Below are positions 31,613 through 40,658 of a DNA stretch of 64,000 nt, piece after piece. Numbering within the stretch: position 1 is the stretch's first letter; the number at the start of each line of letters is the position of its first letter. The translations under genes and the position numbers were made by a program. The notes below the pieces were generated by a model. It did not search any database. It was not told the origin of the DNA and saw only the letters and a program-made list of their open reading frames with translations. Origin of the DNA: JAOADN01 sp049323795 (GTDB lineage Bacteria; Pseudomonadota; Alphaproteobacteria; Rhodobacterales; Rhodobacteraceae); assembly GCA_049323795.1 (NCBI GenBank), contig JBMOOH010000046.1:1-64000 (forward strand), in the 5' to 3' direction.

Positions 31613-32638
31613 TCACAACAGCGCCCCCGCCGCGTTGCCGGTGAAGAGCTCACCCTCGCGGATGTAGCGGGCCAGCATGGCATCGGTGGCGTGGCCGGTC
31701 ATCGCCCGGATTTTCAAGGTGGAGACCCCCGCCTGTGCCGCTGAGGTCGCAAAGCCCGCCCGCAGGCTGTGGCCGGAGTATCCCTCGGGGTCGATCCCCG
31801 CCGCTGCCAGCCGTTCCCGCAGCAGGACCGAAACGGCGTCCCCGGTCAGCGGGTTCGCGGCGACATGGCCGTGCCGGGTGATCGGGCGGAACAGGGGGCC
31901 GATGTCGATTGCCGATGCGGACAGCCACGTCTCAACCGCCGCGACGGGGCAATGGCGGGTGCGACCGTGCGGGATGCCGATGCGGCGGCCTGCCCCCTCC
32001 TGATCGCTCTTGCTGCGCCGGATGGTCACGATCAGACCTTGGCGGACAGTTTCGATATCGGCCCGTTCCAGTGCCACCAGTTCGGAGCGGCGGAAGCCCC
32101 CTGCGAAGCCCAGAAGCAACAGCGCCCGGTCGCGCTGGTCGCGCAGGGTTTCCCCTAGGCTGTCCAGAACCAGAAGCAGGTCGTCGCGCATCAAGGGCTT
32201 TGCCTGCCGCTGGGCGGTGCCGTGCTTGCGGCGCAGGCCGCGCAGCGTGGCTTTCACGATCTCGGCGCGGCAGGGGTTCGGCAGGCCCGCCATTTCGTGG
32301 GCCTTGGAGATCAAGGCCACCCGGCGCTGGATAGTCGCCACGGCATGGTGCCCGGCGTGGTCGCCAATGTAGGCGCAGACCGTGGCCGGGCTTGCGGGCA
32401 GCGACCCGCCCCATTCTTGGAAGTGCGTCAGATCGCCCCGCAAGGCCCGTTCGGTGGCCGGGGCGAGGCTGTGCCGCAGCAGGTCGGTTGCCTCATCTGT
32501 CAGGGTTTCGCGCCCCTCGTGTAGGAACGTATCGGCGTTGCAATTAACTGCAAAACGTTCGATCATTTGCTGCTCCTGAACGCCCTTGTTAACCCGTGTT
32601 AATGGGTGAGTATCCGAGATTAGAACCGCCTCACCCAT
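31613..32638 (-). CDS. Tyrosine recombinase (complete)
   Basis: A 341-residue site-specific recombinase. The N-terminal SAM-like core-binding domain spans about residues 50-140. The catalytic residues are all present: R in GFRRSEL (about 183), K in RRSKSDQ (210), HSLR (H290, R293), TGHAT (H316) and the nucleophile Tyr325 in ARYIREGE. The start at 32638 has AAGGAGG six bases upstream and overlaps the preceding gene by eight bases, so the two are translationally coupled. It is convergent with the helicase gene. It may mobilise the island or act on another site; it is not next to either att repeat. Confidence 0.9.
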   Translation of the reverse strand: MGEAVLISDTHPLTRVNKGVQEQQMIERFAVNCNADTFLHEGRETLTDEATDLLRHSLAPATERALRGDLTHFQEWGGSLPASPATVCAYIGDHAGHHAVATIQRRVALISKAHEMAGLPNPCRAEIVKATLRGLRRKHGTAQRQAKPLMRDDLLLVLDSLGETLRDQRDRALLLLGFAGGFRRSELVALERADIETVRQGLIVTIRRSKSDQEGAGRRIGIPHGRTRHCPVAAVETWLSASAIDIGPLFRPITRHGHVAANPLTGDAVSVLLRERLAAAGIDPEGYSGHSLRAGFATSAAQAGVSTLKIRAMTGHATDAMLARYIREGELFTGNAAGALL

Positions 32639-33728
32639 CCCGAGCCTCCTTCATCACGCCCGCCCGGATGCGGTTCAGCAGCGGCAAATCCTGCCGCATC
32701 AGGTCGAGGGCCTGCACGGCAGCCTCTGGGTCCACTCCCAGCGTTTCAAACATCAGTTGCGCGTGGAGCCGGTCGGACAAATCGCCCCCGACACGGCGGG
32801 TCAGCAATCCGCCCTCGACCCGGAACAGCACCTGACCGAGGAAGCCGACACGCTTGCCGGGCGGCAGCATTGCGCGGGCGAACTCCGCCACGCCTGCTTG
32901 CGTCGCGGCCAGCCGGGACAGGGCCAGCTTGCCTTCGCGGGTGAACATGTCGAGCGCCCAGCCGGGAACCCCGCCGATCATCACCTCAGGCGGCAGGGGG
33001 TCATCGGTCGTGCCTGCCCGCAGGCCGTTTTCCAATGCCAGAAGGGCCAGCAAGGGCGGCAAGGCCTCGCCCGTCTTGCGATAGCCTTCGCGGCAGATCG
33101 CCAGCGTCGTGGGCGCGGTGCCGAGTTCATCCAGCAAATCGAAAGCCAAAGCGACCTCACCGCGCCGAACAGGCAGCTTGCCACCGGGCCGGTCGGTGCC
33201 CAAGAGGAACAAGGTGGCGAGGGCGCGGCAGTGCAGGTTCGGGGTGGTCAGCGCGATCAGCCGCAGGCGGGGATTGGTCTCGGCGGCAAGGGCGCGGCGG
33301 CTGTCGGCAAGTCCGGGCAGCGTTTCCAGCGCCATGTAAAGGTCATCGCTCGCCCGGCTTTTCGGGGCGTCTGCAAGAGCCTTGACCACGACTGACGCCA
33401 CGGCCCAATCGCCCCCGATGGCAGCCCGGAACCGCTTTCCGGTCAGGGCGGCCACGGTCAGGCCCACGGACGGCAGGCTGCCCAGCCCGACATCCTCGAA
33501 GGCGATGCCACCCAACCTGCGCCACAGGCGGTCGGGGGCATCCCGCAGCAAGGTGACGGCGGCGTTCAGCGCCAGATCGGCACGGCCCCGGCGCACGGCC
33601 TTATGCAACATGCTCATGGCCAGCCAAGAGGAGATCGGCAGGGGCTGTCCCGCTGGGACACGCTCTTGCGCGGCGATCCGTTGGATCAGGTCCGTTCGGA
33701 AACGGGAAATCAGGTCGGGGTCAGTCAT
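32631..33728 (-). CDS. Unknown protein resembling the MgsA/RarA C-terminal region
   Basis: A 365-residue protein starting at the ATG at 33726-33728, with AGGAG upstream. Residues about 30-100 (ISSWLAMSMLHKAVRRGRADLALNAAVTLL, then WRRLGGIAFEDVGLGSLPSVGLTVAALTG) resemble the helical tetramerisation domain of MgsA/RarA replication-associated ATPases (HKSVRGSD...A..R...EDIG). No Walker A motif is present, so it is not an ATPase. The rest is helical and unassigned. It is coupled to the tyrosine recombinase downstream, which suggests a shared job in recombination or replication of the element. The family link is tentative. Confidence 0.6.
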   Translation of the reverse strand: MTDPDLISRFRTDLIQRIAAQERVPAGQPLPISSWLAMSMLHKAVRRGRADLALNAAVTLLRDAPDRLWRRLGGIAFEDVGLGSLPSVGLTVAALTGKRFRAAIGGDWAVASVVVKALADAPKSRASDDLYMALETLPGLADSRRALAAETNPRLRLIALTTPNLHCRALATLFLLGTDRPGGKLPVRRGEVALAFDLLDELGTAPTTLAICREGYRKTGEALPPLLALLALENGLRAGTTDDPLPPEVMIGGVPGWALDMFTREGKLALSRLAATQAGVAEFARAMLPPGKRVGFLGQVLFRVEGGLLTRRVGGDLSDRLHAQLMFETLGVDPEAAVQALDLMRQDLPLLNRIRAGVMKEARDG

Positions 33729-33993
33729 CCATCGCTCCTTCGATTTTGGAAGGGGGATCAATGACTTGCGACCCTCATTAAGCGTATGGGATTGGCCACC
33801 TAAGGGAAGGAAAGAACACCTGAGGCTGCCGATTTCCGCGCCTCACCCGGGTTGGCGGAGGGGGGTTGGCAGAGACACACGAAATGTCTCCGCCGGGAAC
33901 GTTCCCTTGTCTTTCCACCACACCCGCCGCCGAAACCGCGCAGGATCAGCGGGTTACAGCGCGTCGGACAGTTCCGATTTCTGTCCCTGACTG

Positions 33994-34941
33994 TCAGGTG
34001 GCGGGGTTGGCACCTGTCTTCTTCTTGGCGGCAGCGGCTTCCAACGCCGCGTCATCGTCATCGGACCAGTTGGACCAATCGGCTGCGCCCTGTGTCATTG
34101 CCGATCCGGCGAACGATCCAGACTTCTGCGCGTCATAGAAATTCTGGACGTAGGTCCGATACCGCTGGTAGAGCCGCAGCTTCACTTCGAGGGAAAAGCC
34201 AAACCACCTTGGGCCGTAGAGATCGGCGGGATACTTGACCTTGGCCTCATGCTTCCCTGTCAACCTCGGAAACTTGGCTTCAAAGAGTTTTGCCTTCTTC
34301 TCCAGCCACTGTGCTTTTTGGAGTTCGAACGCGGCATCTTCATCAAGATCGTCGATCTTTGCCGTATTCATCCCCGCATTCAGTTCGTTCACATCGTCCC
34401 CGGCCTTCCCCTTTCCCTTCGGGTGCGGATGCACCATCTTGGTTGAAGTGGTTTTCATGGCTTCCGTGGGAGAGGACGGAAGGGAAGTGTAATCGGTTGG
34501 CTCACCGACTGGCACATGAACGGGCGCGGTGACTGGTGCAGCTATCGGCTTGGCAACTGGCGCTTCCATCGGCGCGTCGGTCGGCCCCAACCTCGCACGG
34601 TCGGACGCCTTGCCTGCATGTTCCAGCGCGAGCATGGTCGGCTGCAAGTAGGTGCGCACGGTCGAACCCTGAAATCTTCCCCGCACCCGTCGCAGCAGGC
34701 CGTCCTGTTCCAGCCGATGTAGTTCGCGCTTCACCTGCGGAACCGACAAGCCCGCCCACTCGGCCCAGCGTTCGCGGGGGTAGACCGACCAAGGCCCCGG
34801 ATAGCCCCGCTTCTTGATGTTCGACGCCCGCCAGCGAAAGATGATCTCCCGGAGCAGCGCGAACGCTTTCGGATGATCCAACGCCCAGGCGCGGAAGTCG
34901 GAAAGGTCCGTGATCGGATACGGCAGCAGTGTCTTGCTCAT
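33994..34941 (-). CDS. Winged-helix protein of unknown role
   Basis: A 315-residue protein from the ATG at 34939-34941, with GGGGG ahead of it; a TTG two codons upstream is possible. The N-terminal 110 residues look like a winged helix: WSVYPRERWAEWAGLSVPQVKRELHRLEQDGLLRRVRGRFQG. A low-complexity Pro/Ala stretch with VAKPIAAPVTAPVHVPVGEP follows, then a charged helical C-terminal half ending in an acidic patch (DWSNWSDDDDAALEAAAAKKK). Replication initiators and regulators of small mobile elements often have this form, but the function is not established. The 265 bases between it and the next gene hold nothing recognised. Confidence 0.65.
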   Translation of the reverse strand: MSKTLLPYPITDLSDFRAWALDHPKAFALLREIIFRWRASNIKKRGYPGPWSVYPRERWAEWAGLSVPQVKRELHRLEQDGLLRRVRGRFQGSTVRTYLQPTMLALEHAGKASDRARLGPTDAPMEAPVAKPIAAPVTAPVHVPVGEPTDYTSLPSSPTEAMKTTSTKMVHPHPKGKGKAGDDVNELNAGMNTAKIDDLDEDAAFELQKAQWLEKKAKLFEAKFPRLTGKHEAKVKYPADLYGPRWFGFSLEVKLRLYQRYRTYVQNFYDAQKSGSFAGSAMTQGAADWSNWSDDDDAALEAAAAKKKTGANPAT

Positions 34942-34973
34942 CGCCAATCCCCCGATTTCAGGCCCAGAAGGCG

Positions 34974-35032
34974 GTTAGCAGGGGCGGGCAAATTGACTTT
35001 GTTGCCCAAGGGGTGGCTTTCACCAGTTAGCA
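34974..35032. repeat. GTTAGCA motifs at the right end of the island
   Basis: Direct copies at 34974-34980 and 35026-35032 match the pair at the left end (24614-24639). They lie 37-95 bases inside attR. Their placement just inside both ends of the element is typical of recombinase arm-binding sites. Confidence 0.45.
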
Positions 35033-35068
35033 AGCCTAAGCGATTGAAACGGTGTGGGAAAAAGTGAA

Positions 35069-35083
35069 CCCTACGGGCTGCCA
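35069..35083 (+). repeat. attR: 15-bp copy of the tRNA-Glu 3' end
   Basis: CCCTACGGGCTGCCA matches the last 15 bases of tRNA-Glu exactly, without any tRNA body upstream. It is the right boundary of the island. The following 174 bases, up to 35,257, are the original sequence downstream of the tRNA and hold no gene I can support. Confidence 0.85.
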
Positions 35084-35257
35084 TTGTCTCAAAAAATACC
35101 AATAAAATCAGATACTATGCGGCGGGCGAGAAATCGCCCCACCTTTTTGCCGGTGTCGCTGCGCCATCCACGCTTCAAGCGTGAGTATTGCAACGACGCC
35201 CCGCTGACGACGGCCAAGGTCAGCACCGGGCCGACCGCTTCGCCAATCTGCTCAATG

Positions 35258-36094
35258 CTAGGGATATCGAGCCCGCGCCATGAGTGCCTTGACGCGCGCG
35301 GTCTCAACCGGGTTCCACCAGACGCCGCCGGTTTTCAGCGAACTGGCGACGATCACGCCGTTGGTCCGGGCGAGAATCGCCGCCACGTTGTCTTTCGTGA
35401 CGCCACTGCCGACGAGAACGGGCAAGTGGGTGGCGTCACGGATCAAGTCAATCTCCTCGAAGCCTGCGGTATCGCCAGTACGCTGACCTGTGGCGATGAC
35501 GGCATCGGCCGAAAAGAAGGCGAGGTCGCGGGTGAGTTCTTCGACGGACCGATCCGCGACGATAGCGTGCGCTCCATGTTTCACGTGGCTGTCGGCAAAG
35601 ATGCGGATGTCTTCGGCCTTGAGGAGCATGCGGTAACGCAGCGCCTTCGCCGCCTCGCCCTCGATGAAGCCTTCATTGGCGATGTAGGCATTGGCCCACT
35701 GGTTGACGCGGATGAACCGCGCCCCGCCGGCCTTTGCGACGGCAAGCGCGTCGATGGCGGCATTGGCAAGAACGTTGATACCGAGGGGCAGAGCCGTCTC
35801 GCGCCTGACGCGGTCGGTGATGACGGCGAGATGCGCGGCGGTTTCGGGACCGAGGTCGGACGGCTTCAGGAACGGGATGTCACCGTGGTTTTCGATGATG
35901 AGACCGTCGACTCCACCCTTCGTGTAGGCGGCGGCATCCTTGAGCGCGCGGCCGTAAAGCGTGTCGATCGCTTCGCCCTTGTAGGTTGGCGAGCCCGGCA
36001 AGGCGGGGCAGTGGACGACACCGATCACGACCTGGTCGCGGCCGAAAATGTCGCGGACTGCGGAGGCGGGGTTGGGCGAGATCGACCCTGGCAT
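35258..36094 (-). CDS. BtpA/SgcQ family protein
   Basis: A 278-residue TIM-barrel-like protein of the BtpA/SgcQ family, recognised from VVIGVVHCPALPGSP, GVDGLIIENHGDIPF, LPLGINVLANAAIDALAVAKAGGARFIRVNQWANAYIANEG and LPVLVGSGVTKDNVAAIL. The start chosen is the ATG at 36092-36094 with GAAGGA upstream, ten bases after the kinase stop. BtpA was named from a cyanobacterial photosystem I factor, but in sugar operons such as sgc the family is thought to be an enzyme of carbohydrate phosphate metabolism. It is the last gene of an eight-gene operon; its reaction is not known. Confidence 0.85.
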   Translation of the reverse strand: MPGSISPNPASAVRDIFGRDQVVIGVVHCPALPGSPTYKGEAIDTLYGRALKDAAAYTKGGVDGLIIENHGDIPFLKPSDLGPETAAHLAVITDRVRRETALPLGINVLANAAIDALAVAKAGGARFIRVNQWANAYIANEGFIEGEAAKALRYRMLLKAEDIRIFADSHVKHGAHAIVADRSVEELTRDLAFFSADAVIATGQRTGDTAGFEEIDLIRDATHLPVLVGSGVTKDNVAAILARTNGVIVASSLKTGGVWWNPVETARVKALMARARYP

Positions 36095-36104
36095 GATGCG
36101 TCCT

Positions 36105-37001
36105 TCAGCGGGGCTGTGGTCTGAGGCGGGCAATGTCGTCACGCGACGGCATGGCCGAAACGGTGCCCTTCCGGGTTACCTGCCTGCTCGCGGCGGCAAC
36201 GGCAAGCGCGAGCGCATCCTCTGGCGGGGCGCCCGCGATCCATTCGGCGCAGAACACGCCGGCGAGGACATCGCCCGCCCCAGTCGTATCTGCGGCGCAA
36301 GCGGGCGGCGCAGCGCGGCGGACGAGGCGCAGGCCCTCCTTCAGTATGGCGCCCTGCGGACCGAGGGTCACGATGGCGACTGGCGCGGCGATCCTGGCCA
36401 TAAGCTCTTCCGGCGGATCGTCTTCGTGCCCGCCGACCCAGAGGGCGGCTTCGAGGCGATTGGCGATGAGGATGTCGGCTTCGGTGCCGATCAGCCAGTT
36501 GCGGAGCGGGGCGGCATTCAGGGCGACGACCGCGCCGCAGGCGCGGGCGTGGGCGAGTGCGGCGCGCGTTGCGGTTTCCGAAAGATTGCCCTGCATCAGC
36601 AGGAGATCGGCGGGAGAGAGAACGAGCTTTTCCTTCACCTCGTCAAAGTGCAGCGCCTCGACCTGGCCGGTATCGCTGACGATCACGTTTTCGCCGTTCC
36701 TGTCGACAAGGATGATGGCGGTATCGCTGGCGCCTTGGCGGGCGATCAGATCGTCGCCGATCCCCTCGGCCGCCAGCGCCGTCCGGATCCTGTCGGCGAC
36801 CGCGTCGGTCCCGACCGGCGCGACGAGACGAACGGGCGCCCCCGCGCGGGCGGCCGCGACGGCCTGGTTCAGGCCCTTGCCACCGAGATCGCGGGTGATG
36901 CGCCGGGCGATGACCGTTTCGCCGGGACGTGGCAGCGCGTCGAGTTCATGCGTTATGTCGAGCCCGGCATTTCCGAGAACGACAAGCCGGGAAGGCCTCA
37001 T
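36105..37001 (-). CDS. PfkB-family (ribokinase-like) sugar kinase
   Basis: A 298-residue kinase starting at the ATG at 36999-37001, which overlaps the preceding stop by four bases. PfkB signatures are present: the N-terminal NAGLDITHELDALPRPGETVIA, RDLGGKGLNQAVAAARAGAPV (substrate site) and the C-terminal ADTTGAGDVLAGVF with the catalytic Asp and anion hole. It resembles ribokinase in length and motifs. It probably phosphorylates the sugar or nucleoside part released by the upstream enzymes of this operon. Confidence 0.92.
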   Translation of the reverse strand: MRPSRLVVLGNAGLDITHELDALPRPGETVIARRITRDLGGKGLNQAVAAARAGAPVRLVAPVGTDAVADRIRTALAAEGIGDDLIARQGASDTAIILVDRNGENVIVSDTGQVEALHFDEVKEKLVLSPADLLLMQGNLSETATRAALAHARACGAVVALNAAPLRNWLIGTEADILIANRLEAALWVGGHEDDPPEELMARIAAPVAIVTLGPQGAILKEGLRLVRRAAPPACAADTTGAGDVLAGVFCAEWIAGAPPEDALALAVAAASRQVTRKGTVSAMPSRDDIARLRPQPR

Positions 37002-37762
37002 CGCTCGGTCAGCCAGCCGAGCGCCTGGGTCCAGAGGGTCTTGTAGCCCGGCCACCTCACGAATGTCTCGGGAAGCCAGTGCGGGCCGATATCGGAGGTC
37101 CATGCCAGAGTACGGCCCTTGCCATAGCCGCCAGCAACCAGAAGCGGATGATGTCCCTGTTCGGCCGGAAGCCGCGCGATCACCTCTGCGCCGGCCTTGG
37201 GAACGACCTCATTGACACCGAGAAGGGCGGGCCAGTCGCCGCCAAGGCCTTTCACGATGGGATGGCCGGGCTTCACGACCTCGGCCAGGATTCCTTCGGG
37301 CGCCTCGATCCGGTCGTCATATGGCAGGCATTCGACGGGCAGCGCCTCCTCGACGGGCGTATGCCGCCAGCGGGCGCGGCCGCCGATGCCCTGGAAGGAA
37401 AAATAGCCGCCGATCATCATCAGACCGCCGCCGTCGTGGCACCAGTCCCGGATGAGCTTCAGCCGATTGGGGGTGGTCTTTCCGTTCAGCCAGACATCGG
37501 GGTGGAGGAGCAGAGAATTTGCGCCGATGTCGGACAGCAGGATCGCGTCGTAGCCGTCGAGTCCCTTCAAATCGAAGGGGAATCCGTTGGCGGCCTCGTG
37601 CGCGGGCATATAGGTCAGCTTGAACGCGCTGCCCTTCAGTGCCTTCACCAGCGGCTCTGCCCCAAGATGGAACGTGACGGAGGAGAAGGTATCCCAGCCT
37701 TTGTGGTGGTTGGCCGCCGAGACCCAGCTTTCGCCGACCAGAAGAATGCTCTTCCTTGCCAT
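36998..37762 (-). CDS. Glutamine amidotransferase-like / ThuA-type protein
   Basis: A 254-residue protein with a class I amidotransferase-like fold: ILLVGESWVSAANHHKGWDTFSSV, YDAILLSDIGANSLLLHPDVW, WCHDGGGLMMIGGYFSFQGI and LLVAGGYGKGRTLAWTSDIGPHWLP. The nucleophile cysteine at the expected elbow (usually GxCxG) is not evident; the elbow region reads GGGLMMIGG. It is therefore more likely a ThuA-like or structural relative than a true glutaminase. It is found with ribose-type transporters in sugar catabolic operons. It lies 18 bases after the hydrolase gene. Confidence 0.75.
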   Translation of the reverse strand: MARKSILLVGESWVSAANHHKGWDTFSSVTFHLGAEPLVKALKGSAFKLTYMPAHEAANGFPFDLKGLDGYDAILLSDIGANSLLLHPDVWLNGKTTPNRLKLIRDWCHDGGGLMMIGGYFSFQGIGGRARWRHTPVEEALPVECLPYDDRIEAPEGILAEVVKPGHPIVKGLGGDWPALLGVNEVVPKAGAEVIARLPAEQGHHPLLVAGGYGKGRTLAWTSDIGPHWLPETFVRWPGYKTLWTQALGWLTER

Positions 37763-37780
37763 GTCCGTCTCCCGTGATCT

Positions 37781-38842
37781 TCAGCCCGCAAAGAAGAAGC
37801 GGGCCGGATTGTCGACCAGCATTGCCGTTATGTCGGCGTCAGTTGCGCCGTGGCGCCTGAGACGTGGCACGAAGTGCCTGAGTACATAGGCGTAGCCGAA
37901 GCCGCCATAGCGGCTGAGCATCATCTTGATGAAAACGTCCTGCGACAGGAGAAGCCGGTCGAGGAAGCCGGCACGGATCAGCCCCATGATGGCGCGGGCG
38001 CTGTCTTCGTCCGAGGGGCATTGGACCTGCTGGTCAGCGTACCAGTAGTCCATGCCCAGCATGTCGTATTCGATGAAGGCGCCGCGTGCTGCAAGGGATG
38101 TCTGGTAGTCCACATCGTCGCCCGATGGGTTCATGTGGCAGAGGACGGTGTGGCGGATGTTGCCGCCTTCTTCCGCGACCATGTCGAGGACGCGATGTGC
38201 ATGCCGGTCCCAGGCGGGCAGGTGCACCATCAGCGGCAATTCCGTTCGCGCCTGCGCCTGTGCCGCGCCGCGCAGCGACTTCTCCTCATCGCGCGTAAAG
38301 TCGCCAGAGACGCCGATCTCGCCGATCAGGCCGATCCGGACGCCAGTGCCATCCACCCCCTCATGCGCCTCGCGGACGATCTCGTCGGCGATGTCGCTTG
38401 CGCTCATCCGCGCGAGTTCGGGCGGGTGGGATGACTGGAGATAGTAGCCCGCGCCCATGACAATGTTGAGCCTGGTGTCGCGGGAAATCCGGACGAGCGC
38501 CTCGGGGTTCCGTCCGATGCCGCGACATGTCGGATCGACCACGGTTCGGCCACCGGCATGGGCGAATGCAAGAAGCTCGGCGATCGCCAGCGGCTCGTCG
38601 TCGAGTGCGCAATTGTCCAGATTCACGAACGGATCCATCCGCAATTCGCCGATGATCCCGATATGGACGGGTGCCGTGGCGAGATGCTGGCGCTCGGGCT
38701 CGACGGGCTTGTTCCACCAACAGCGGCAGTCGTTGAGGATATGCTCGTGCGGAAGAGTGATCCCCATTCCGGCAATGGGAATAGGACCGGCAACGGTCAT
38801 CACCTTGCCGGATCGAATATGGGTTTCGGCGCGTTCGGTCAT
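37781..38842 (-). CDS. Phosphotriesterase-family metal hydrolase
   Basis: A 353-residue amidohydrolase-superfamily enzyme. Metal-binding residues are visible: HEH (H32, H34) in GITLPHEHIL, the bridging Glu in GEIGVSG (E175, where true phosphotriesterases have a carboxylated Lys), H207 and H236 (VLCHMN), and D302 in LLSQDVFIK. The Glu bridge is typical of the lactonase/phosphotriesterase-like group (COG1735) that acts on sugar lactones or phosphoesters. It overlaps the permease gene by four bases, so it is an integral part of the operon. The substrate is not known. Confidence 0.9.
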   Translation of the reverse strand: MTERAETHIRSGKVMTVAGPIPIAGMGITLPHEHILNDCRCWWNKPVEPERQHLATAPVHIGIIGELRMDPFVNLDNCALDDEPLAIAELLAFAHAGGRTVVDPTCRGIGRNPEALVRISRDTRLNIVMGAGYYLQSSHPPELARMSASDIADEIVREAHEGVDGTGVRIGLIGEIGVSGDFTRDEEKSLRGAAQAQARTELPLMVHLPAWDRHAHRVLDMVAEEGGNIRHTVLCHMNPSGDDVDYQTSLAARGAFIEYDMLGMDYWYADQQVQCPSDEDSARAIMGLIRAGFLDRLLLSQDVFIKMMLSRYGGFGYAYVLRHFVPRLRRHGATDADITAMLVDNPARFFFAG

Positions 38843-39837
38843 GGTTTCCGGATCGGTGAGGAGAGTTTCGAGAAGACACGGGTATTGAGCCAGATGGCAC
38901 CCAGGATGATGAGGCCCGTCACGATCTGCGTAAAGAAGGGCGAGACATGGCTGAGGATCAGCCCATTGCCGATGACGGCGATGGTAAGCGCGCCGAGGAT
39001 GGTACCGATGATCGTTCCCCTTCCACCCATCAGCGACGTGCCGCCAAGGACCACGGCGGCGATCACGTCCAGCTCGAATCCGACGGCAGCGTTCGACGAG
39101 CCGGAACCGAGGCGCGCGGCGACGATGATGCCCGCAACGGCTGAGGCAAGACCAGGCAGGACATAGACCCAGATCAGTGTCCGCCGGACCGGAATGCCGG
39201 TGCGCCGCGCCGCCTCGGCATTCGCGCCAATGGCCGTCACATGGCGGCCAAAGCGGAGATGGCCGAGCGCGAAGAACCCGATAGCGACGACGGCCACGGC
39301 GATGAAGGCGGGGAACGGCACGCCGAAAAGCCAGCCGCGGCCGATCTGGACGAACAGGCTGTTCGGGTCGATGGGGATCGAGAAGCCCTCGGTCAACAGC
39401 AGCGCGATGCCGCGGAAGACCGACAGCCCGGCAAGCGTGACAATGAAGGACGGGATACCCTCGACCGCAATGAACCAGCCCTGAAGCGCACCGATGGCGC
39501 AGCCGATCAGGAGAAGCGCGACGATCACCACGGGCCAGGGCACGGCCCAGGACAGCAACAGGGCTGCGAGCGCGTTCACCAGCGCGACGGTCGAGCCGAC
39601 CGAAAGGTCGATGCCGCCCGTCGTGATGACGAAGGTCATCGCCACGGCGACGATCAGCATCGGTGCGGACTGCCGGAGGAGATTAAGAATATTGCCCGCC
39701 GACAGGAACGCATCGCTGATCGCCGAGAAGACGATTACACAAAGGACGAAGAACGCCGCGATGGACAGAACCTGCGCATTCGCACCGAGGAAATCCGCGC
39801 GTGGTGAGCCCTGCGGGCGAGAGGTATAGGCGGTCAC
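38839..39837 (-). CDS. Ribose-type ABC transporter permease
   Basis: A 332-residue membrane protein with about nine to ten hydrophobic segments and the RbsC/XylH family pattern: TTGGIDLSVGSTVALVNALAALLL, GIPSFIVTLAGLSVFRGIALLLTEG, RRTGIPVRRTLIWVYVLPGLASAVAGI and AAVVLGGTSLMGGRGTIIGTILGAL. It would form the homodimeric channel for the binding protein and ATPase next to it. It overlaps the ATPase and hydrolase genes by four bases each. Confidence 0.95.
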   Translation of the reverse strand: MTAYTSRPQGSPRADFLGANAQVLSIAAFFVLCVIVFSAISDAFLSAGNILNLLRQSAPMLIVAVAMTFVITTGGIDLSVGSTVALVNALAALLLSWAVPWPVVIVALLLIGCAIGALQGWFIAVEGIPSFIVTLAGLSVFRGIALLLTEGFSIPIDPNSLFVQIGRGWLFGVPFPAFIAVAVVAIGFFALGHLRFGRHVTAIGANAEAARRTGIPVRRTLIWVYVLPGLASAVAGIIVAARLGSGSSNAAVGFELDVIAAVVLGGTSLMGGRGTIIGTILGALTIAVIGNGLILSHVSPFFTQIVTGLIILGAIWLNTRVFSKLSSPIRKP

Positions 39838-40652
39838 GACGCACCTCGCTTTGCGACATGCCCCTCGCCGACGATCAGCTTCACAAGATCGGTGAGATCG
39901 GTTTCGCCGATCGGCCGCTCGGCGACCTTGGTCCCTTCGTAGAGCACGGCGATCCGGTCGCAGACGCGGAACAGATCCTGCAGGCGGTGCGTGATCAGAA
40001 CGACCGAGACGCCCTTCGCCTTGACCCGGCCGATAAGCGCCAGAACTGCCTCGACCTCGGCGACGGCGAGCGCCGAGGTCGGTTCGTCCATGATCAGGAC
40101 GCGCGGCTCGAAGGCCACGGCGCGCGCGATGGCGATCGACTGACGCTGGCCGCCGGACAGCTGAGCGACGGTGGCGTTGAGATTGGGGATGCGGATTTCG
40201 AGGCTGTCGAGCATTCGCCGCGCCTCGTCCCGCATCCGCTGTTTGGCGAGAACCCCGAGAAAACCGCTGCCGACAAGTTCGCGTCCGAGGAACAGGTTAC
40301 CGGCGACGTCGATCGTGTCGCAGAGCGAAAGATCCTGGTAGACCATCTCGATCCGGTGCGCGCGCGCTTCTGCAGGCGTCGTGAAGATAACGGGCTCGCC
40401 ATCGATGGCGATGGTGCCTTCGTCCGGCACGTAGGCGCCCGAGAGAATCTTCGTCAGCGTCGACTTGCCCGCAGCGTTGTCTCCGACAAGGCCGAGGCAC
40501 TCGCCCGATCCGATGTCGAGATCGACACCGCGCAAAGCCTCGATCGAGCCGAAGCGCTTCCTGATCCCACGCATCGAGACGCGCGGGATGCCTGCCGGGG
40601 CATCCGACGGCGCGGTGGCCTGCGCCGCCGGCATATTCGGCTCACCCGTCAT
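39834..40652 (-). CDS. Ribose-type ABC transporter ATP-binding protein
   Basis: A 272-residue ATPase with Walker A GDNAAGKST, Q-loop MVYQDLSLCDTIDVAGNLF, signature QLSGGQRQSIAIARA, Walker B VLIMDEPTSAL and H-loop VVLITHRL. It contains a single nucleotide-binding domain, whereas many sugar importers of this family have two fused domains; it would work as a homodimer, as in the FrcA type. It sits six bases after the binding-protein gene. Confidence 0.95.
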   Translation of the reverse strand: MTGEPNMPAAQATAPSDAPAGIPRVSMRGIRKRFGSIEALRGVDLDIGSGECLGLVGDNAAGKSTLTKILSGAYVPDEGTIAIDGEPVIFTTPAEARAHRIEMVYQDLSLCDTIDVAGNLFLGRELVGSGFLGVLAKQRMRDEARRMLDSLEIRIPNLNATVAQLSGGQRQSIAIARAVAFEPRVLIMDEPTSALAVAEVEAVLALIGRVKAKGVSVVLITHRLQDLFRVCDRIAVLYEGTKVAERPIGETDLTDLVKLIVGEGHVAKRGAS

Positions 40653-40658
40653 CGCGCC

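Noticed and set aside
31613..32638. Treating the complete tyrosine recombinase as a host XerC/XerD
   Set aside because: It lies inside the island, is coupled to a non-core gene and is poorer in GC than the core genes around the island, so an element-encoded recombinase is more likely.
35089..35307. A 72-residue minus-strand frame just right of the island (ending RRIVSDFIGIF)
   Set aside because: Its only start lies inside the end of the BtpA-like gene in another frame, no ribosome site or family match is visible, and it may be leftover sequence. I cannot support it as a gene.
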